Shown one piece after another: positions 29,001-36,386 of a stretch of DNA of 64,000 nt. Source of the stretch: Legionella jamestowniensis (GTDB lineage Bacteria > Pseudomonadota > Gammaproteobacteria > Legionellales > Legionellaceae); contig NZ_LNYG01000008.1 in NCBI RefSeq assembly GCF_001467745.1, positions 87,612 through 151,611 on the forward strand, in the 5' to 3' direction. Numbering within the stretch: the stretch's first letter is position 1; every line of letters begins with the position of its first letter. A program made the translations under genes and the position numbers. A model generated the notes under the pieces. It was not told the origin of the DNA. It ran no database searches and saw nothing but the letters and a program-made list of their open reading frames with translations.

Positions 29001-30833
29001 GTGATGATGATGTCTTCTTCAGCCGCACAGCTTTGTTTGTTACCGCATCGTATTTCCAGAGACAATATCGTCGCATTTCCTTTGATCCATAAAAAACTAT
29101 TGGCCCGAATCGTACAAGCTGATGTTCCAGAAAAAGAGGAAAAACAAAAGCATTGGCAAAAGTTAAAAGACTTAGGAAAAGAAGCGCAAAAACTTCATAT
29201 TCAAGAGATATTACAGAATACCGTAAAAAAAGTGTTGCGATTAGAAAGGCCAATACAGGATAAGGATACCTTGTTATCGTTGGGAATGGATTCGTTATTA
29301 GCTGTGGATTTATTACATCAGTTAAAACCCCACTTTCCACCAGAAATAACTCTAACGGCACAAGTCCTGCTGTTTGAAAATCATTCCTTCCAAGAATTAG
29401 TGACACTAATCCACCAACAGTTGATTAAGCTGAAAGATAGTGATAGGCAGCTAAAAGAGAGTGATGGGCAACTAGTAGAAAAGAATGTAATGCTGTCAGC
29501 CAATAATCAACCGATACCACTTTCTGTTCAGCAAGTACGTATTTGGCATCATCTACAACAACAACCGAATAATCCTGCTTATGTCGTCACGTGTTTCCTT
29601 GAGCTCCATGGTTCTGTTGATGCTGACAATTTAGAAAAAAGTATACAAGCCGTTATTAACCGTCATGATATGTTGCGTTGTAGTTTTCATACGTATTTGG
29701 GAAATGTTGTTCAATATTGTCATAAAGAAGTTCCCTTCAGCCTGATACGTTTAGATGTCAGCCGTTTATCTTCTACCCAAAGGGATGTGTTTATTGATGA
29801 GGAATTAAGACGTGCAAGTGAACAACAGTTTGATGTGGCACAAGCACCTTTACTTCAAAGCGCTTTGATTAAATGCACGGATGAACGAACCATTTGGACA
29901 ATGAGTATCAGTCATTTGCTTACTGACGGGATGAGTAGTCTTATCATCTTGCAAGACATATTGCATTTATACCAATTGAATAAAAAACAAAGCCATGAAG
30001 AAATTCCACCAGCGGTTTCCTATCAAGCCTTTATTAATTGGCAATTGGAAGGGCTTGTGAATGATAATTACTCTTGCAATGCTAATTTTTGGTCCAAGAA
30101 ATTGAAAAATTATGAAGCGCCTTGCTTACCTGTTGATAAGCCACGACTTAATATGGCGGCAAGAACAGGTAAAAGAGAAGTTATTCCTGTGACGATAGAG
30201 CAACTTCATGTTCTACAGGAAATAGCAAAACAAAATCAAACTACGATTGCCACCATATTATTGACTATTTATGCACTCTTACTCGCCAACATGGCAAAAA
30301 CTAATCATGCTTTTATTACCGTTTTAACCTCGGGTCGAGATTTAGAGGAATATAAAACAACTGTAGGTAATATTGCCAATGAAGTACCCATCATCCTTCA
30401 TTACAGTTCTGAATGTCGCTTTATTGAACTTCTACATCAATTACAAAATGATTTTACTCAATCCCTTCAATATCAATATTTTCAGCCTGAACAAATGGCT
30501 GAACTTGGTTTGCCGACACCCGATACGTCGTTCGATTTTCAGGTTTTAAAACTGCAACAGTTCGATGTTGGCTTTACTATAAAACCAATTTCTTTGAAAC
30601 AATCGGTCTTACCCCTTTGGGGGAGCAATCCACGTAAGTTATCCATGAAATGGACTTATGATGGCACTTTAAGCGGATATATAAAATACCGCAGTGATTT
30701 ATACAAGCCAGAGACTGTCATCGATTTTGTCCAACAGTTTCTAAGAGTACTTGACGAAGTCATTAAAAAACCAACGATAACTTGCAAAGAACTTATTACT
30801 CAAATGGAGGAAATAAGGGTATGGAAAAGTTAG
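23034..30833 (+). CDS. Hybrid FAAL-ACP-KS-AT-KR-ACP-condensation polyketide synthase
   Basis: From ATG 23034 (ATAGGA 9-10 bases upstream; TTG 22986 and ATG 23013 are alternatives) the product is 2599 residues. Domains: fatty-acyl-AMP ligase (YTSGSTGNPKG from Tyr161); ACP1, phosphopantetheine Ser611 in GIDSLRAV; ketosynthase, Cys837 in DTACSSSL with EAHGTGT and KTNLGH; acyltransferase, Ser1280 in GHSLGEY with HAFH at 1384-1387, the malonyl-CoA signature; ketoreductase from 1782 (TYLITGGLGGIG) with NYAAANAF; ACP2, Ser2087 in GMDSLLAV; condensation domain with SHLLTDG, His2294. DH, ER and thioesterase are absent. Predicted action: activate a fatty acid, extend it once, reduce to beta-hydroxyacyl and transfer it to an alcohol or amine acceptor. 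The 3' end overlaps the phosphohexomutase gene. Confidence 0.95.
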   Translation: MRVDDVDVTLINFLKYRAETEPNQIVYTFLSDKEQSTLTNAELLQKVSQIASQLLLITSSGSRAVLLLQPSLDYIIAFLGCLMAGVVAVPAYPPSNTRHSHRLFSVIKDAQAEAMITTSQISEQYSFENLRILLVDQLELMGIDETKFPKVTQNQLAFLQYTSGSTGNPKGVMVSHGNILANTKVISQLLKRDIKKVCSWLPPFHDMGLIGGILYPLTVKAHTILMPPARFLRKPFLWLKTISDYAVDISPAPNFAYELCINTVTNEEKTQLDLTHWQTALNGAEPVNAKTLEKFAQVFADCGFKLESCYPAYGMAETTLMVSGKKSGDKTVILHVDKNALKLHRIKKVHSSHPDKASLVSCGRADLNHEVKIVNPETNEILGNYEVGEIIIAGPSVAQGYWNKPDVTEQQFRFTLHGDGTHFLKTGDLGFMDENGELFITGRLKDLIIIRGQNIYPQDIEAVVAEAHPQLIPAGTAAFALEGEKDYELVIVQEVHRHAKNFEEIFSAILKSCSEEFSILPTQIVLIQQSTLSKTSSGKVQRNFCKQALQNQTLKTVAQWLRGKENVSQKDVSEQSDDLQLWMKHWLASELKINEYQIKSDVNFAHYGIDSLRAVRFCAALEEKLNQTINPSLLWTYSTVEQFANHLMGNVCETKATQFQEHLFEPIAIVGMSCRFPGQADNPEAFWQLLENAKDGITEVPPDRWNIDDYYDSRPTTPGKIISRKGGFVANIDQFDAALFDISPSEAAAMDPQHRLLLELTWEALEYGGIPPLSLHNTNSGVFIGISSNDYSHLSSHPSPDEANGFYGLGNAHSAAAGRIAYFFGTRGQTLAVDTACSSSLVAVFNACQDLQTKDCDLAIAGGVNLILDPSLSISFSQAGMLSPEGQCRVFDEKANGYVRGEGGGIIILKRLSDAEQDGNRILAVIKSAVVNSDGHSNGITAPSPFAQKELLAKALHSAGLTADVIGYVEAHGTGTRLGDPIEFNALKDVFATRSRKEPLYIGSVKTNLGHLEAAAGIAGLIKTILMLQHKKIPANLHFKQANPLIQLNDIPAQVPIRLEPWETFDNNLVRYAGISSFGFTGTNAHVILADAPMPEKASAVETIGRPVHILTLSAHTPEALNAQRHKLLRFIEQEETLDLASFCHSLNTERSKLDYKLAVCCRTVEELKNQLETASIEPMRPYDFKKIVFLFTGMGSQYSQMGSELYYTHPLFKAEIDYCCQMVSKLLPEPLQEVMFNPEKKELLKETQYAQPALFILEYALAQLWISWGIKPTAVIGHSLGEYVAATVAGMMSLEDGLKLIVWRAKLMQMQAHGSMLAVGVNHGKAKTLLATIQEEMPDKILAIAAINSPTQVVFSGEASAIEHLEILCLSQQIKITKLDVAHAFHSELLQPMIEQFTNMADSITYHKPTMLVISNVTGKALASVDATYWAKHVFATVNFSAGINYLLKKEHHIFFEMGAQPVLLSFAMAHHPHPNEALWFASLKRQQHDWMVLTETLMSIYLLGGPIEWNFFDKPYAIKSYPKVLPSYSFQREKYWLAIEEKPKEEDYLLERAIYQIGWEKLPLMPIKTGMVSGNWLIFANDQSMGFANTLRRCFENVIIIKPGTVYDHTPQMVTLNPKDPTHLTRLFSKVDCPVNVIYSWGVQKKPFNSDKELFTLIQQACAGLLYLVQAIGSKKNIDKILIVTNSALSPFSKERNPLSAPLVGMCKTLCVEYPEFACQLVDFETAAPDNEVTTHLLQLIESYVEETIIAVSQGNYYGQRLETSSLKKHAPCEIEADATYLITGGLGGIGFILSQWLIKRGARHIALLGRREMAQVKGQFEILDQEGATIAYFQTDVSQCDQLKNTLLTIQQTMPPLKGIFHTAGILADGLWMSLTWQQFTDVFQAKVLGSWHLHRLSIELDLKLQHFILFSSISSLLGSAGQTNYAAANAFLDGLAHYRHQLNLPALAINFGPWEQTGMTVHQTQCWLDAGILNITSQAGMAALEVMMMSSSAAQLCLLPHRISRDNIVAFPLIHKKLLARIVQADVPEKEEKQKHWQKLKDLGKEAQKLHIQEILQNTVKKVLRLERPIQDKDTLLSLGMDSLLAVDLLHQLKPHFPPEITLTAQVLLFENHSFQELVTLIHQQLIKLKDSDRQLKESDGQLVEKNVMLSANNQPIPLSVQQVRIWHHLQQQPNNPAYVVTCFLELHGSVDADNLEKSIQAVINRHDMLRCSFHTYLGNVVQYCHKEVPFSLIRLDVSRLSSTQRDVFIDEELRRASEQQFDVAQAPLLQSALIKCTDERTIWTMSISHLLTDGMSSLIILQDILHLYQLNKKQSHEEIPPAVSYQAFINWQLEGLVNDNYSCNANFWSKKLKNYEAPCLPVDKPRLNMAARTGKREVIPVTIEQLHVLQEIAKQNQTTIATILLTIYALLLANMAKTNHAFITVLTSGRDLEEYKTTVGNIANEVPIILHYSSECRFIELLHQLQNDFTQSLQYQYFQPEQMAELGLPTPDTSFDFQVLKLQQFDVGFTIKPISLKQSVLPLWGSNPRKLSMKWTYDGTLSGYIKYRSDLYKPETVIDFVQQFLRVLDEVIKKPTITCKELITQMEEIRVWKS

Positions 30834-32233
30834 AAGTGATTAAAACAGCTTCGCGGGATATTTTCAGGGATTATGATATTCGTGGTGTTATTGGTGCTCA
30901 TTTAAATAAAAACACTTATTTTACCTTAGGGTTGGTAATAGCTACGGAATTGCAGGAATTGTATAGGCAAAACTGTATTCTAGTTTGCCGGGATAGTCGA
31001 GAGAGTAGCGAAGGATTTTTACAAGCCTTATCCTATGGATTATCTTCAGCTGGAGTGCGCGTTATAAATATCGGTTGTTTACCTACTCCCTTACTGCATT
31101 TCGCAATGAACTTTCTTGGTTGTTCCTCGGGACTGATGGTCACGGCAAGTCATAATCCAATTGATTATAATGGATTAAAAATTGTTCTTTCAGGGACTAA
31201 TTACCACGGGGGGCTGCTTGAAAATTTATATCACCGAATCGTTCAAGAGCGCTATCTCATTCAAAGCAAACCTAATGAAATAACAAACTATCATTCTGAT
31301 GAAATGATTGTCCATTACATTGAAGCGGTGAAGAAAGACGTTCACTTATCAAAAAAATTGCGGGTAGTGGTTGATTGCGGCAATGCTGTAGCAGGTAAAG
31401 TGGTGCCGCAATTATTGGAGGCCTTAGGCTGTGAGGTGATTCCTTTGTATTGCGATGTAAAAACAACGTTTATTAACCATCACCCTGATCCTGCACTAGA
31501 GGAAAATTTACAAGATTTATCAAGTGTTGTCCAAGAAAGAAAGGCTGATTTGGGGGTTGCTTTTGATGGGGATGGTGATCGTTTAGGGATTGTTGATAAC
31601 CGAGGAAGAATGATTAATGCTGATAAAGTATTATTGGCATTTGCTGCAACGTTATTAAGTCAGCGCACCGATGTAGCTGTAGTATTTGATATTAAATGCA
31701 GCCAGCAGTTGTCTGATTATATTACAGCGCATCATGGTAAAGCTGTTATGACTAAAACTGGTATGGCACATATTATAGAAAGCATGGTCATGCATAAGGC
31801 AATGCTTGGGGGGGAGTTTTGCGGGCATTTTTATTTTTATGATCGTTGGTTTGAACACGATGATGGAATTTATGCAGCTGCGCGTACTTTGGAAATATTA
31901 AGTCAACAACTTGATGATGCATACACATTTTATAACCAATTTCCCTCTTTAGTTTCCACAGGGGAATTAAAAATAGCCATAGCCGAGCATAAAAAACATG
32001 CCTTTATGGAGCAGCTTCTAGAGCAGGCGCCGTTTGTCGGAGGAGAAGTTATTTATATTGATGGTTTACGGGTTAAATTTTCAAATGGCTGGGGACTAAT
32101 AAGGGCATCTAATACTACACCCTTCCTTACAGCCCGCTTTGAAGCAGATACTGAAAAGAATTTGCAGTTAATTCAATTACTATTTCGTGAGTTAATTTTA
32201 AGTATTGATCCTAGGCTTAAAGTCCCGTTTTAA
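30821..32233 (+). CDS. Phosphomannomutase/phosphoglucomutase
   Basis: This 470-residue alpha-D-phosphohexomutase interconverts 6- and 1-phosphates of mannose or glucose, feeding GDP-mannose or UDP-glucose synthesis. Catalytic phosphoserine is Ser110 in TASHNP; the metal loop is DGDGDR; the sugar loop is GGEFCGH, where many homologues have GGExSGH; the phosphate loop is RASNTTP. ATG 30821 follows GGAGG and lies inside the PKS reading frame, overlapping its last 13 bases in another frame. Coupled translation with the PKS is therefore likely, suggesting the sugar phosphate is used with the lipid product. Which hexose is preferred is not visible. Confidence 0.92.
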   Translation: MEKLEVIKTASRDIFRDYDIRGVIGAHLNKNTYFTLGLVIATELQELYRQNCILVCRDSRESSEGFLQALSYGLSSAGVRVINIGCLPTPLLHFAMNFLGCSSGLMVTASHNPIDYNGLKIVLSGTNYHGGLLENLYHRIVQERYLIQSKPNEITNYHSDEMIVHYIEAVKKDVHLSKKLRVVVDCGNAVAGKVVPQLLEALGCEVIPLYCDVKTTFINHHPDPALEENLQDLSSVVQERKADLGVAFDGDGDRLGIVDNRGRMINADKVLLAFAATLLSQRTDVAVVFDIKCSQQLSDYITAHHGKAVMTKTGMAHIIESMVMHKAMLGGEFCGHFYFYDRWFEHDDGIYAAARTLEILSQQLDDAYTFYNQFPSLVSTGELKIAIAEHKKHAFMEQLLEQAPFVGGEVIYIDGLRVKFSNGWGLIRASNTTPFLTARFEADTEKNLQLIQLLFRELILSIDPRLKVPF

Positions 32234-32334
32234 TAGAATTTTGAAATCTAGGCTATCTTGTATTATGTGAATAATATGGGATAAGGCTATAGTCTCAGGG
32301 CTTTTGCCCGAACCTAGGTATAGTTTGGGTTTGA

Positions 32335-32946
32335 ATGATGATAAAAAAAACCATTGCTATTTTTGATTTTGATGGCACATTAACTATCGGTAGGTCGAGC
32401 CGCTTATTGTTTTTTAAATATTTAGTTGGCTCTTCGAAGCTTTTAAGAGGACTTTTCCTGGAATATTGTCAACATGGTTTGAGTAAAATAAGGCTTTTGC
32501 AAAAAAATCCGCGAGGATTTTATCTAGATAATTTGTTGCTTACCGGATTTACCCAGGATGAATTACAAAGGCAGGCGGAAAATTTCATTGCTAAGACGTT
32601 AATAAATTACCTTCGTCAAGAAGCACTTGAACGTTTATTTTTTCATCAACAGGAAGGTCATAATTGCATGATCGTTAGCGGTGCCCTGGATGTTTACCTT
32701 AAACCCTGGGCCAAACAGTACAATATAAATGAAGTCATTTGTACAGAGCTAGAGTTTGATCCCCTCACAAAAAAATGTACCGGCCGTATGTTAAATCCCT
32801 ATTGTCTAGGCCAGGAAAAAGTCAAACAATTTAAAAAATTATATATGAATCGTAATGATTATATTATTTACGCCTATGGTGATAGTATTCATGATCTGGA
32901 ACTATTGCAGTATGCCGACCATGCATTTTACAAGCGATTCAGTTAA
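32335..32946 (+). CDS. HAD-IB family phosphatase
   Basis: The 203-residue protein is a haloacid dehalogenase-superfamily hydrolase of the SerB-like IB group. Motif I is IFDFDGTLT (nucleophile Asp12), motif II is IVSGA, and motif IV is YAYGDSIHDLELL. The cap lies between motifs I and II, as in subfamily IB, which contains phosphoserine and lipid-phosphate phosphatases. It starts 101 bases after the phosphohexomutase stop on the same strand and may act with the PKS and mutase genes. Substrate is unknown. Confidence 0.88.
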   Translation: MMIKKTIAIFDFDGTLTIGRSSRLLFFKYLVGSSKLLRGLFLEYCQHGLSKIRLLQKNPRGFYLDNLLLTGFTQDELQRQAENFIAKTLINYLRQEALERLFFHQQEGHNCMIVSGALDVYLKPWAKQYNINEVICTELEFDPLTKKCTGRMLNPYCLGQEKVKQFKKLYMNRNDYIIYAYGDSIHDLELLQYADHAFYKRFS

Positions 32947-33095
32947 GTTAATTTTACAGGTTGAATCAAGCATAATAGTCAAAATTTATAAAGTTAGTAA
33001 AACTGCTTGAGCCTCTGGAAAAAATTTTACAAATACCGTATAAAGAGGCTTATCTCGTAGCATCGATGGTTTTAATTCTTATAGAGGATGAGCGC

Positions 33096-33746
33096 ATGAC
33101 ACGTAGAATGCGAATAATCGCGCTGGGGTGTATTCTATCACTTAATGCCTCGGCAGGAGAAAGTTATTTACCAGCCATCTCCCTTGAGGAAACGCAAGGC
33201 AATCGCTGGTCTATTATGGCGAGCCTGGGCTACGGGCAGTATCAACACATCTATAGTGACGATGGTCAAACACCATTAGGACGCTTAGCTGTAGGAGCAG
33301 AGTTACTAACTACTTCACAAACTGCATTCGGATTGGAAGTAGGGGTTCAGAATGGCAATCGCATGCGTGTTGCTGTTCCTGTTAACACCCTGAATATTTT
33401 AGGTGGTGTCGTTAAAACGACAGTCAAACCGATGTTGGATTTGCTTTTGACAGCAAACACTACCCCTATTAGTGAGAGTTTACTTTTTACGCAAATTAAA
33501 GGGGGTATCGCTTATCGTCAATGGCAGATGGAAACCTATTCTGTTAGTAATAAGACAGAATTGGCAGGGGAGGTGCAAGCGGGATTTGGTTATCCATTGA
33601 CTGAAGTAACCAGCTTAAATCTTCTTTACCAAGGTGTTTTTGGCGGCAATCCAAAATTTCGCCAAGGTTCTTTAAATGATAACTGGCATTTTTCAAGTAT
33701 TCCTGTGCAGCATGGGATATTGTTTGGTTTTTCGGTGATCGCGTAA
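33096..33746 (+). CDS. Secreted outer-membrane beta-barrel-like protein
   Basis: This 216-residue protein has a signal peptide ending LNASA before GESYLPAI. The remaining sequence shows short alternating strands (WSIMASLGYGQYQHIY, GLEVGVQNGN, GEVQAGFGYPL, HGILFGFSVIA) consistent with an outer membrane barrel. ATG 33096 is chosen because AGAGGA lies about 9 bases upstream; an in-frame ATG at 33066 would place ten polar residues before the signal. A bidirectional terminator follows. I recognise no specific family. Confidence 0.75.
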   Translation: MTRRMRIIALGCILSLNASAGESYLPAISLEETQGNRWSIMASLGYGQYQHIYSDDGQTPLGRLAVGAELLTTSQTAFGLEVGVQNGNRMRVAVPVNTLNILGGVVKTTVKPMLDLLLTANTTPISESLLFTQIKGGIAYRQWQMETYSVSNKTELAGEVQAGFGYPLTEVTSLNLLYQGVFGGNPKFRQGSLNDNWHFSSIPVQHGILFGFSVIA

Positions 33747-33768
33747 TACCTAAAAGTTATGAGATTAA

Positions 33769-33806
33769 ATTATCCTGCGAGACTTTTAAAAATATCGCAG
33801 GATAAT
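33769..33806. terminator. Bidirectional terminator between convergent genes
   Basis: A 12-bp perfect stem (ATTATCCTGCGA, 33769-33780, with its complement at 33795-33806) and 14-base loop lies between convergent stops at 33746 and 33811. It probably ends both transcripts, although T-runs are short. Confidence 0.75.
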
Positions 33807-33810
33807 CAAG

Positions 33811-35280
33811 TTATGCTTTTTTCCAGATTACCACTTTTTGATCGTTAAGCGGCAGTGGTACATTTAAGAATGGAGGCGAAAAGAAGAGACGTAAAAACAG
33901 GACGGACACACTGCCGCCGCTACCACCAAAAATATAGCTACCTTTAACATCTAGTCCATTCGAAAATAGGTCAAAAGCTATGCCGGAGCTGGTAAATAGA
34001 TTAGTTACCTTATTCCAGTCTTGGGCTTGACGTTGATAAACCATAATTCCGCCTTGCGCAATCTGACCCTCAGGTCCGGTACGAACAGGATCAGCAACCA
34101 GGGCGGTCTTTTTATTTAGAGCAACAGTAATACCTGTTAATAAGGCTTCAGGAGCATCTGAAACAATTTTTTTCTTAAAGATCAATTGTTTTCCTTGGCC
34201 TGCAACATGTGCTAGTTTATAAAGATAGGCCGCCCCCTTGATAGAGCCTGAGCCTAAATGTTCAAAAGGTGATCCTATAATAGCCCAGTTACCATTAAAG
34301 GCGATGGCAGAACCAAAGTTGTCGGCTAATAAAATATTCCCACCAAAGGAATTGGAAAAAACAGGCAAAGCCGTGGTTTGATTGCCTTGAATTTTTTGTA
34401 TAAATTCCCACAGGCCATGTTTAAAACGATATAAGTAAACACTTGAATTTTGGTTTAAATGTGGAACGTTTAAAAAGGCATTGCTAATAAGCGCATATTT
34501 TCCAGAAATTTTTATAGTGCCGCCGAAAGTATCATTGGCTGATACTTCTTCAGGGTTATGGATGGTTTGAAATAATTTCCACTCACCATTTGTATATCTG
34601 AACGCATACACTACCCCAGAATTGATAAGTGGGGTATTTTCTGTACCAGTATTTTGTTGTGTGACAGCGCCAATCAAAAGAAGTTTGCCATTCTTTGTCA
34701 CATCAAAGCCAATTCCTAAACCCCCTCCTTGTTCAGCAGTATATACGACTGGAGGAGCAGGAGAGACTACTGCTGGATCTGCTATAGAAAGATTTTCCAA
34801 ACCAGGTGTATGTTTATCAATTGCTTGATGAAACTCATATATTCCTGAGGGATTTCTTTTATAAATTTGAAGCGATCCTGTAAAATCTTGGTTCTGTAGT
34901 ATGTCATCAGAGATAGGACCGATTGGAGTTCCTGACGCTGAGAAAAATAACCAGTCATCTATTGCTTTTATAGTATTAGCACCGAGATGATCACTCGTTC
35001 CTTCAGTGATAATAGTTTGGATATAATTCCAGTTATCCCCATCTTTTTTATAAATATAGATAGCGCCTGAAGCGGTTTTTCCAGCTGGCCGCGCGATTGG
35101 TGCCGCTACAAATAGGTAGTTGTTATTATAATGAATTACATTGCCATAATCATCTTTCAATGCTGGGCTGCCTGCAATTGTAGGATTTAATGTGGCTAGC
35201 TCTTGGAAGGTTTGCGAATAACCGGATAAGGGATTGCTGAGCAACAACATAATTGACAAAACTGTCAAAAATTTTTTCAT
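33811..35280 (-). CDS. Secreted FG-GAP-like beta-propeller protein
   Basis: The 489-residue protein has a signal peptide (cut near SGYSQ). The mature part consists of recurring blade-like units with phrases such as NNYLFVAAPIARP, GAIYIYKKDGDNWNYIQTI, GKLLLIGAVTQQN, GKYALISNAF and GNWAIIGSPFEHLGSG. These are typical of FG-GAP/integrin-alpha-type propellers that display surface interactions. No calcium-loop consensus could be confirmed. Start: ATG 35280 with AAGGAG upstream. It is a single gene; the likely location is the cell surface or outside the cell. Confidence 0.75.
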   Translation of the reverse strand: MKKFLTVLSIMLLLSNPLSGYSQTFQELATLNPTIAGSPALKDDYGNVIHYNNNYLFVAAPIARPAGKTASGAIYIYKKDGDNWNYIQTIITEGTSDHLGANTIKAIDDWLFFSASGTPIGPISDDILQNQDFTGSLQIYKRNPSGIYEFHQAIDKHTPGLENLSIADPAVVSPAPPVVYTAEQGGGLGIGFDVTKNGKLLLIGAVTQQNTGTENTPLINSGVVYAFRYTNGEWKLFQTIHNPEEVSANDTFGGTIKISGKYALISNAFLNVPHLNQNSSVYLYRFKHGLWEFIQKIQGNQTTALPVFSNSFGGNILLADNFGSAIAFNGNWAIIGSPFEHLGSGSIKGAAYLYKLAHVAGQGKQLIFKKKIVSDAPEALLTGITVALNKKTALVADPVRTGPEGQIAQGGIMVYQRQAQDWNKVTNLFTSSGIAFDLFSNGLDVKGSYIFGGSGGSVSVLFLRLFFSPPFLNVPLPLNDQKVVIWKKA

Positions 35281-35622
35281 TATTTTTCTCCTTTTGAAAT
35301 TTTTAAAGATCTGGTTCCTCCATGTTTACTTCAAATTTTTTTTTACACTACTTTTCTCACGATGAAAAGGAAAAATTAACGTTGGTTCCATTTTAAAAGA
35401 AAAAGAACAGACAGCAAGTGGGTTGACAGTCAATAATTTGATGTAGCAATGGGATTGAAAAATCAGCTCTTAGACTAGGCAATGTCCCTAAAGTTTTATT
35501 GAACATCATTTAATCTCGGATTGAGCGCAGCTTTTTAATTTCATCTCGATGTGCCCCCTCTCCCGCGCTAGGAGCTTTGATAGTATGATGATGTTTTTCG
35601 GGGGAGTGGGTTGGGGAGAGGG
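35281..35622. other. Intergenic stretch next to a transposase remnant
   Basis: No gene is seen. A CCCCTCTCCC (35552-35561) and a GGGGAGAGGG (35613-35622) face each other just before the transposase fragment. They could be a leftover IS terminal structure or a simple hairpin. Confidence 0.4.
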
Positions 35623-35800
35623 ATGTCACGGATAGTCACTGATGATGAGATGTGGTCTCGATTAGAACAATTGCTTCCCCAACCTAAAGGCTGCCATGGT
35701 AAAGATGATGGGTTATTTATGGAGGCAATATGTTGAGTGCTTCGCACTGGTGCTGCATGGAGAGACCTGCCGCTGGATTCTTCAGGGGACGCTGCCTAGG
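35623..35800 (+). pseudogene. Truncated IS5-family transposase remnant
   Basis: Translation from ATG 35623 gives SRIVTDDEMWSRLEQLLPQP, then GLFMEAIC, an in-frame TGA, and VLRTGAAWRDLPLDSSGD before a stop at about 35799. This is the N-terminal part of an IS5-type (DUF4096-like) transposase; LRTGAAWRDLP is diagnostic. The TGA stands where family members have Trp. The catalytic DDE domain is absent, so it cannot move itself. Confidence 0.85.
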
Positions 35801-36015
35801 TCGCCAGTAATTTTAATAGCAATTGTCATATTCAAGTTGTAGAGAAGTGAACCATTTGTATTAGAAACTTCAAGGTAATCGCTTCCATTGCCTTCTAAGA
35901 AACGAATGATATCTTCAGAAGCATTAAGATCTATTTTTAATCCATTATTTAACTCTAAGGAGACAATTTGATTTGCCGTAATTGCTTGTTTAATTCTATC
36001 AGATAATGCATTCAT
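35782..36015 (-). CDS. Hypothetical small protein, C-terminus possibly cut by the IS remnant
   Basis: The frame encodes 77 residues, beginning MNALSDRIKQAITANQIVSL, with GGGAG about 8 bases before ATG 36015. The last few codons (after ITGDL) lie in the transposase remnant on the other strand, so the natural C-terminus may have been replaced. The product is small, acidic and without signal or membrane segments. No family is recognised. Confidence 0.55.
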   Translation of the reverse strand: MNALSDRIKQAITANQIVSLELNNGLKIDLNASEDIIRFLEGNGSDYLEVSNTNGSLLYNLNMTIAIKITGDLGSVP

Positions 36016-36386
36016 GGTTACTCCCTGGAGATCTATCGAAATCCCTGTGTAGTTAAATTATAGATTAGGTAAATCCTGTGAAGTGCCAGGTAATAGGTAC
36101 AATTCAATAGGTCTCACTGCATTTAAGCATTGTAGACAGGTATTAAATTAAGCATCCAAAAACACAAATTTTGCTAATGTCTTGATAATAAAAGGGTTAT
36201 TTTTTTATTAAGAATAAACCTTTAAGGGTAAAACTAACGCAATAAGATCAGCATGAATACAATGCGATAGTTTGATATAATCTCTTTTTTACCATCCAAT
36301 AGTAGGTCGGTGTTTACAATTCATTCCACACACTACCTGCTTCGACTTGTTTGCTGGCAGGATGCTCATAAGATGGGGGCACTTTA
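36016..36386. other. Intergenic stretch upstream of the hydrolase gene
   Basis: No gene is seen. A one-mismatch inverted repeat (AAAGGGTTATT near 36191 and AATAAACCTTT near 36213) may form a hairpin. The region should contain the promoter for the gene at 36387, but I cannot point to convincing -35 and -10 boxes. Confidence 0.35.

Noticed and set aside
36191-36224. Hairpin upstream of the lipase-like gene
   Set aside because: One mismatch and AT-rich arms; no clear regulatory logic.
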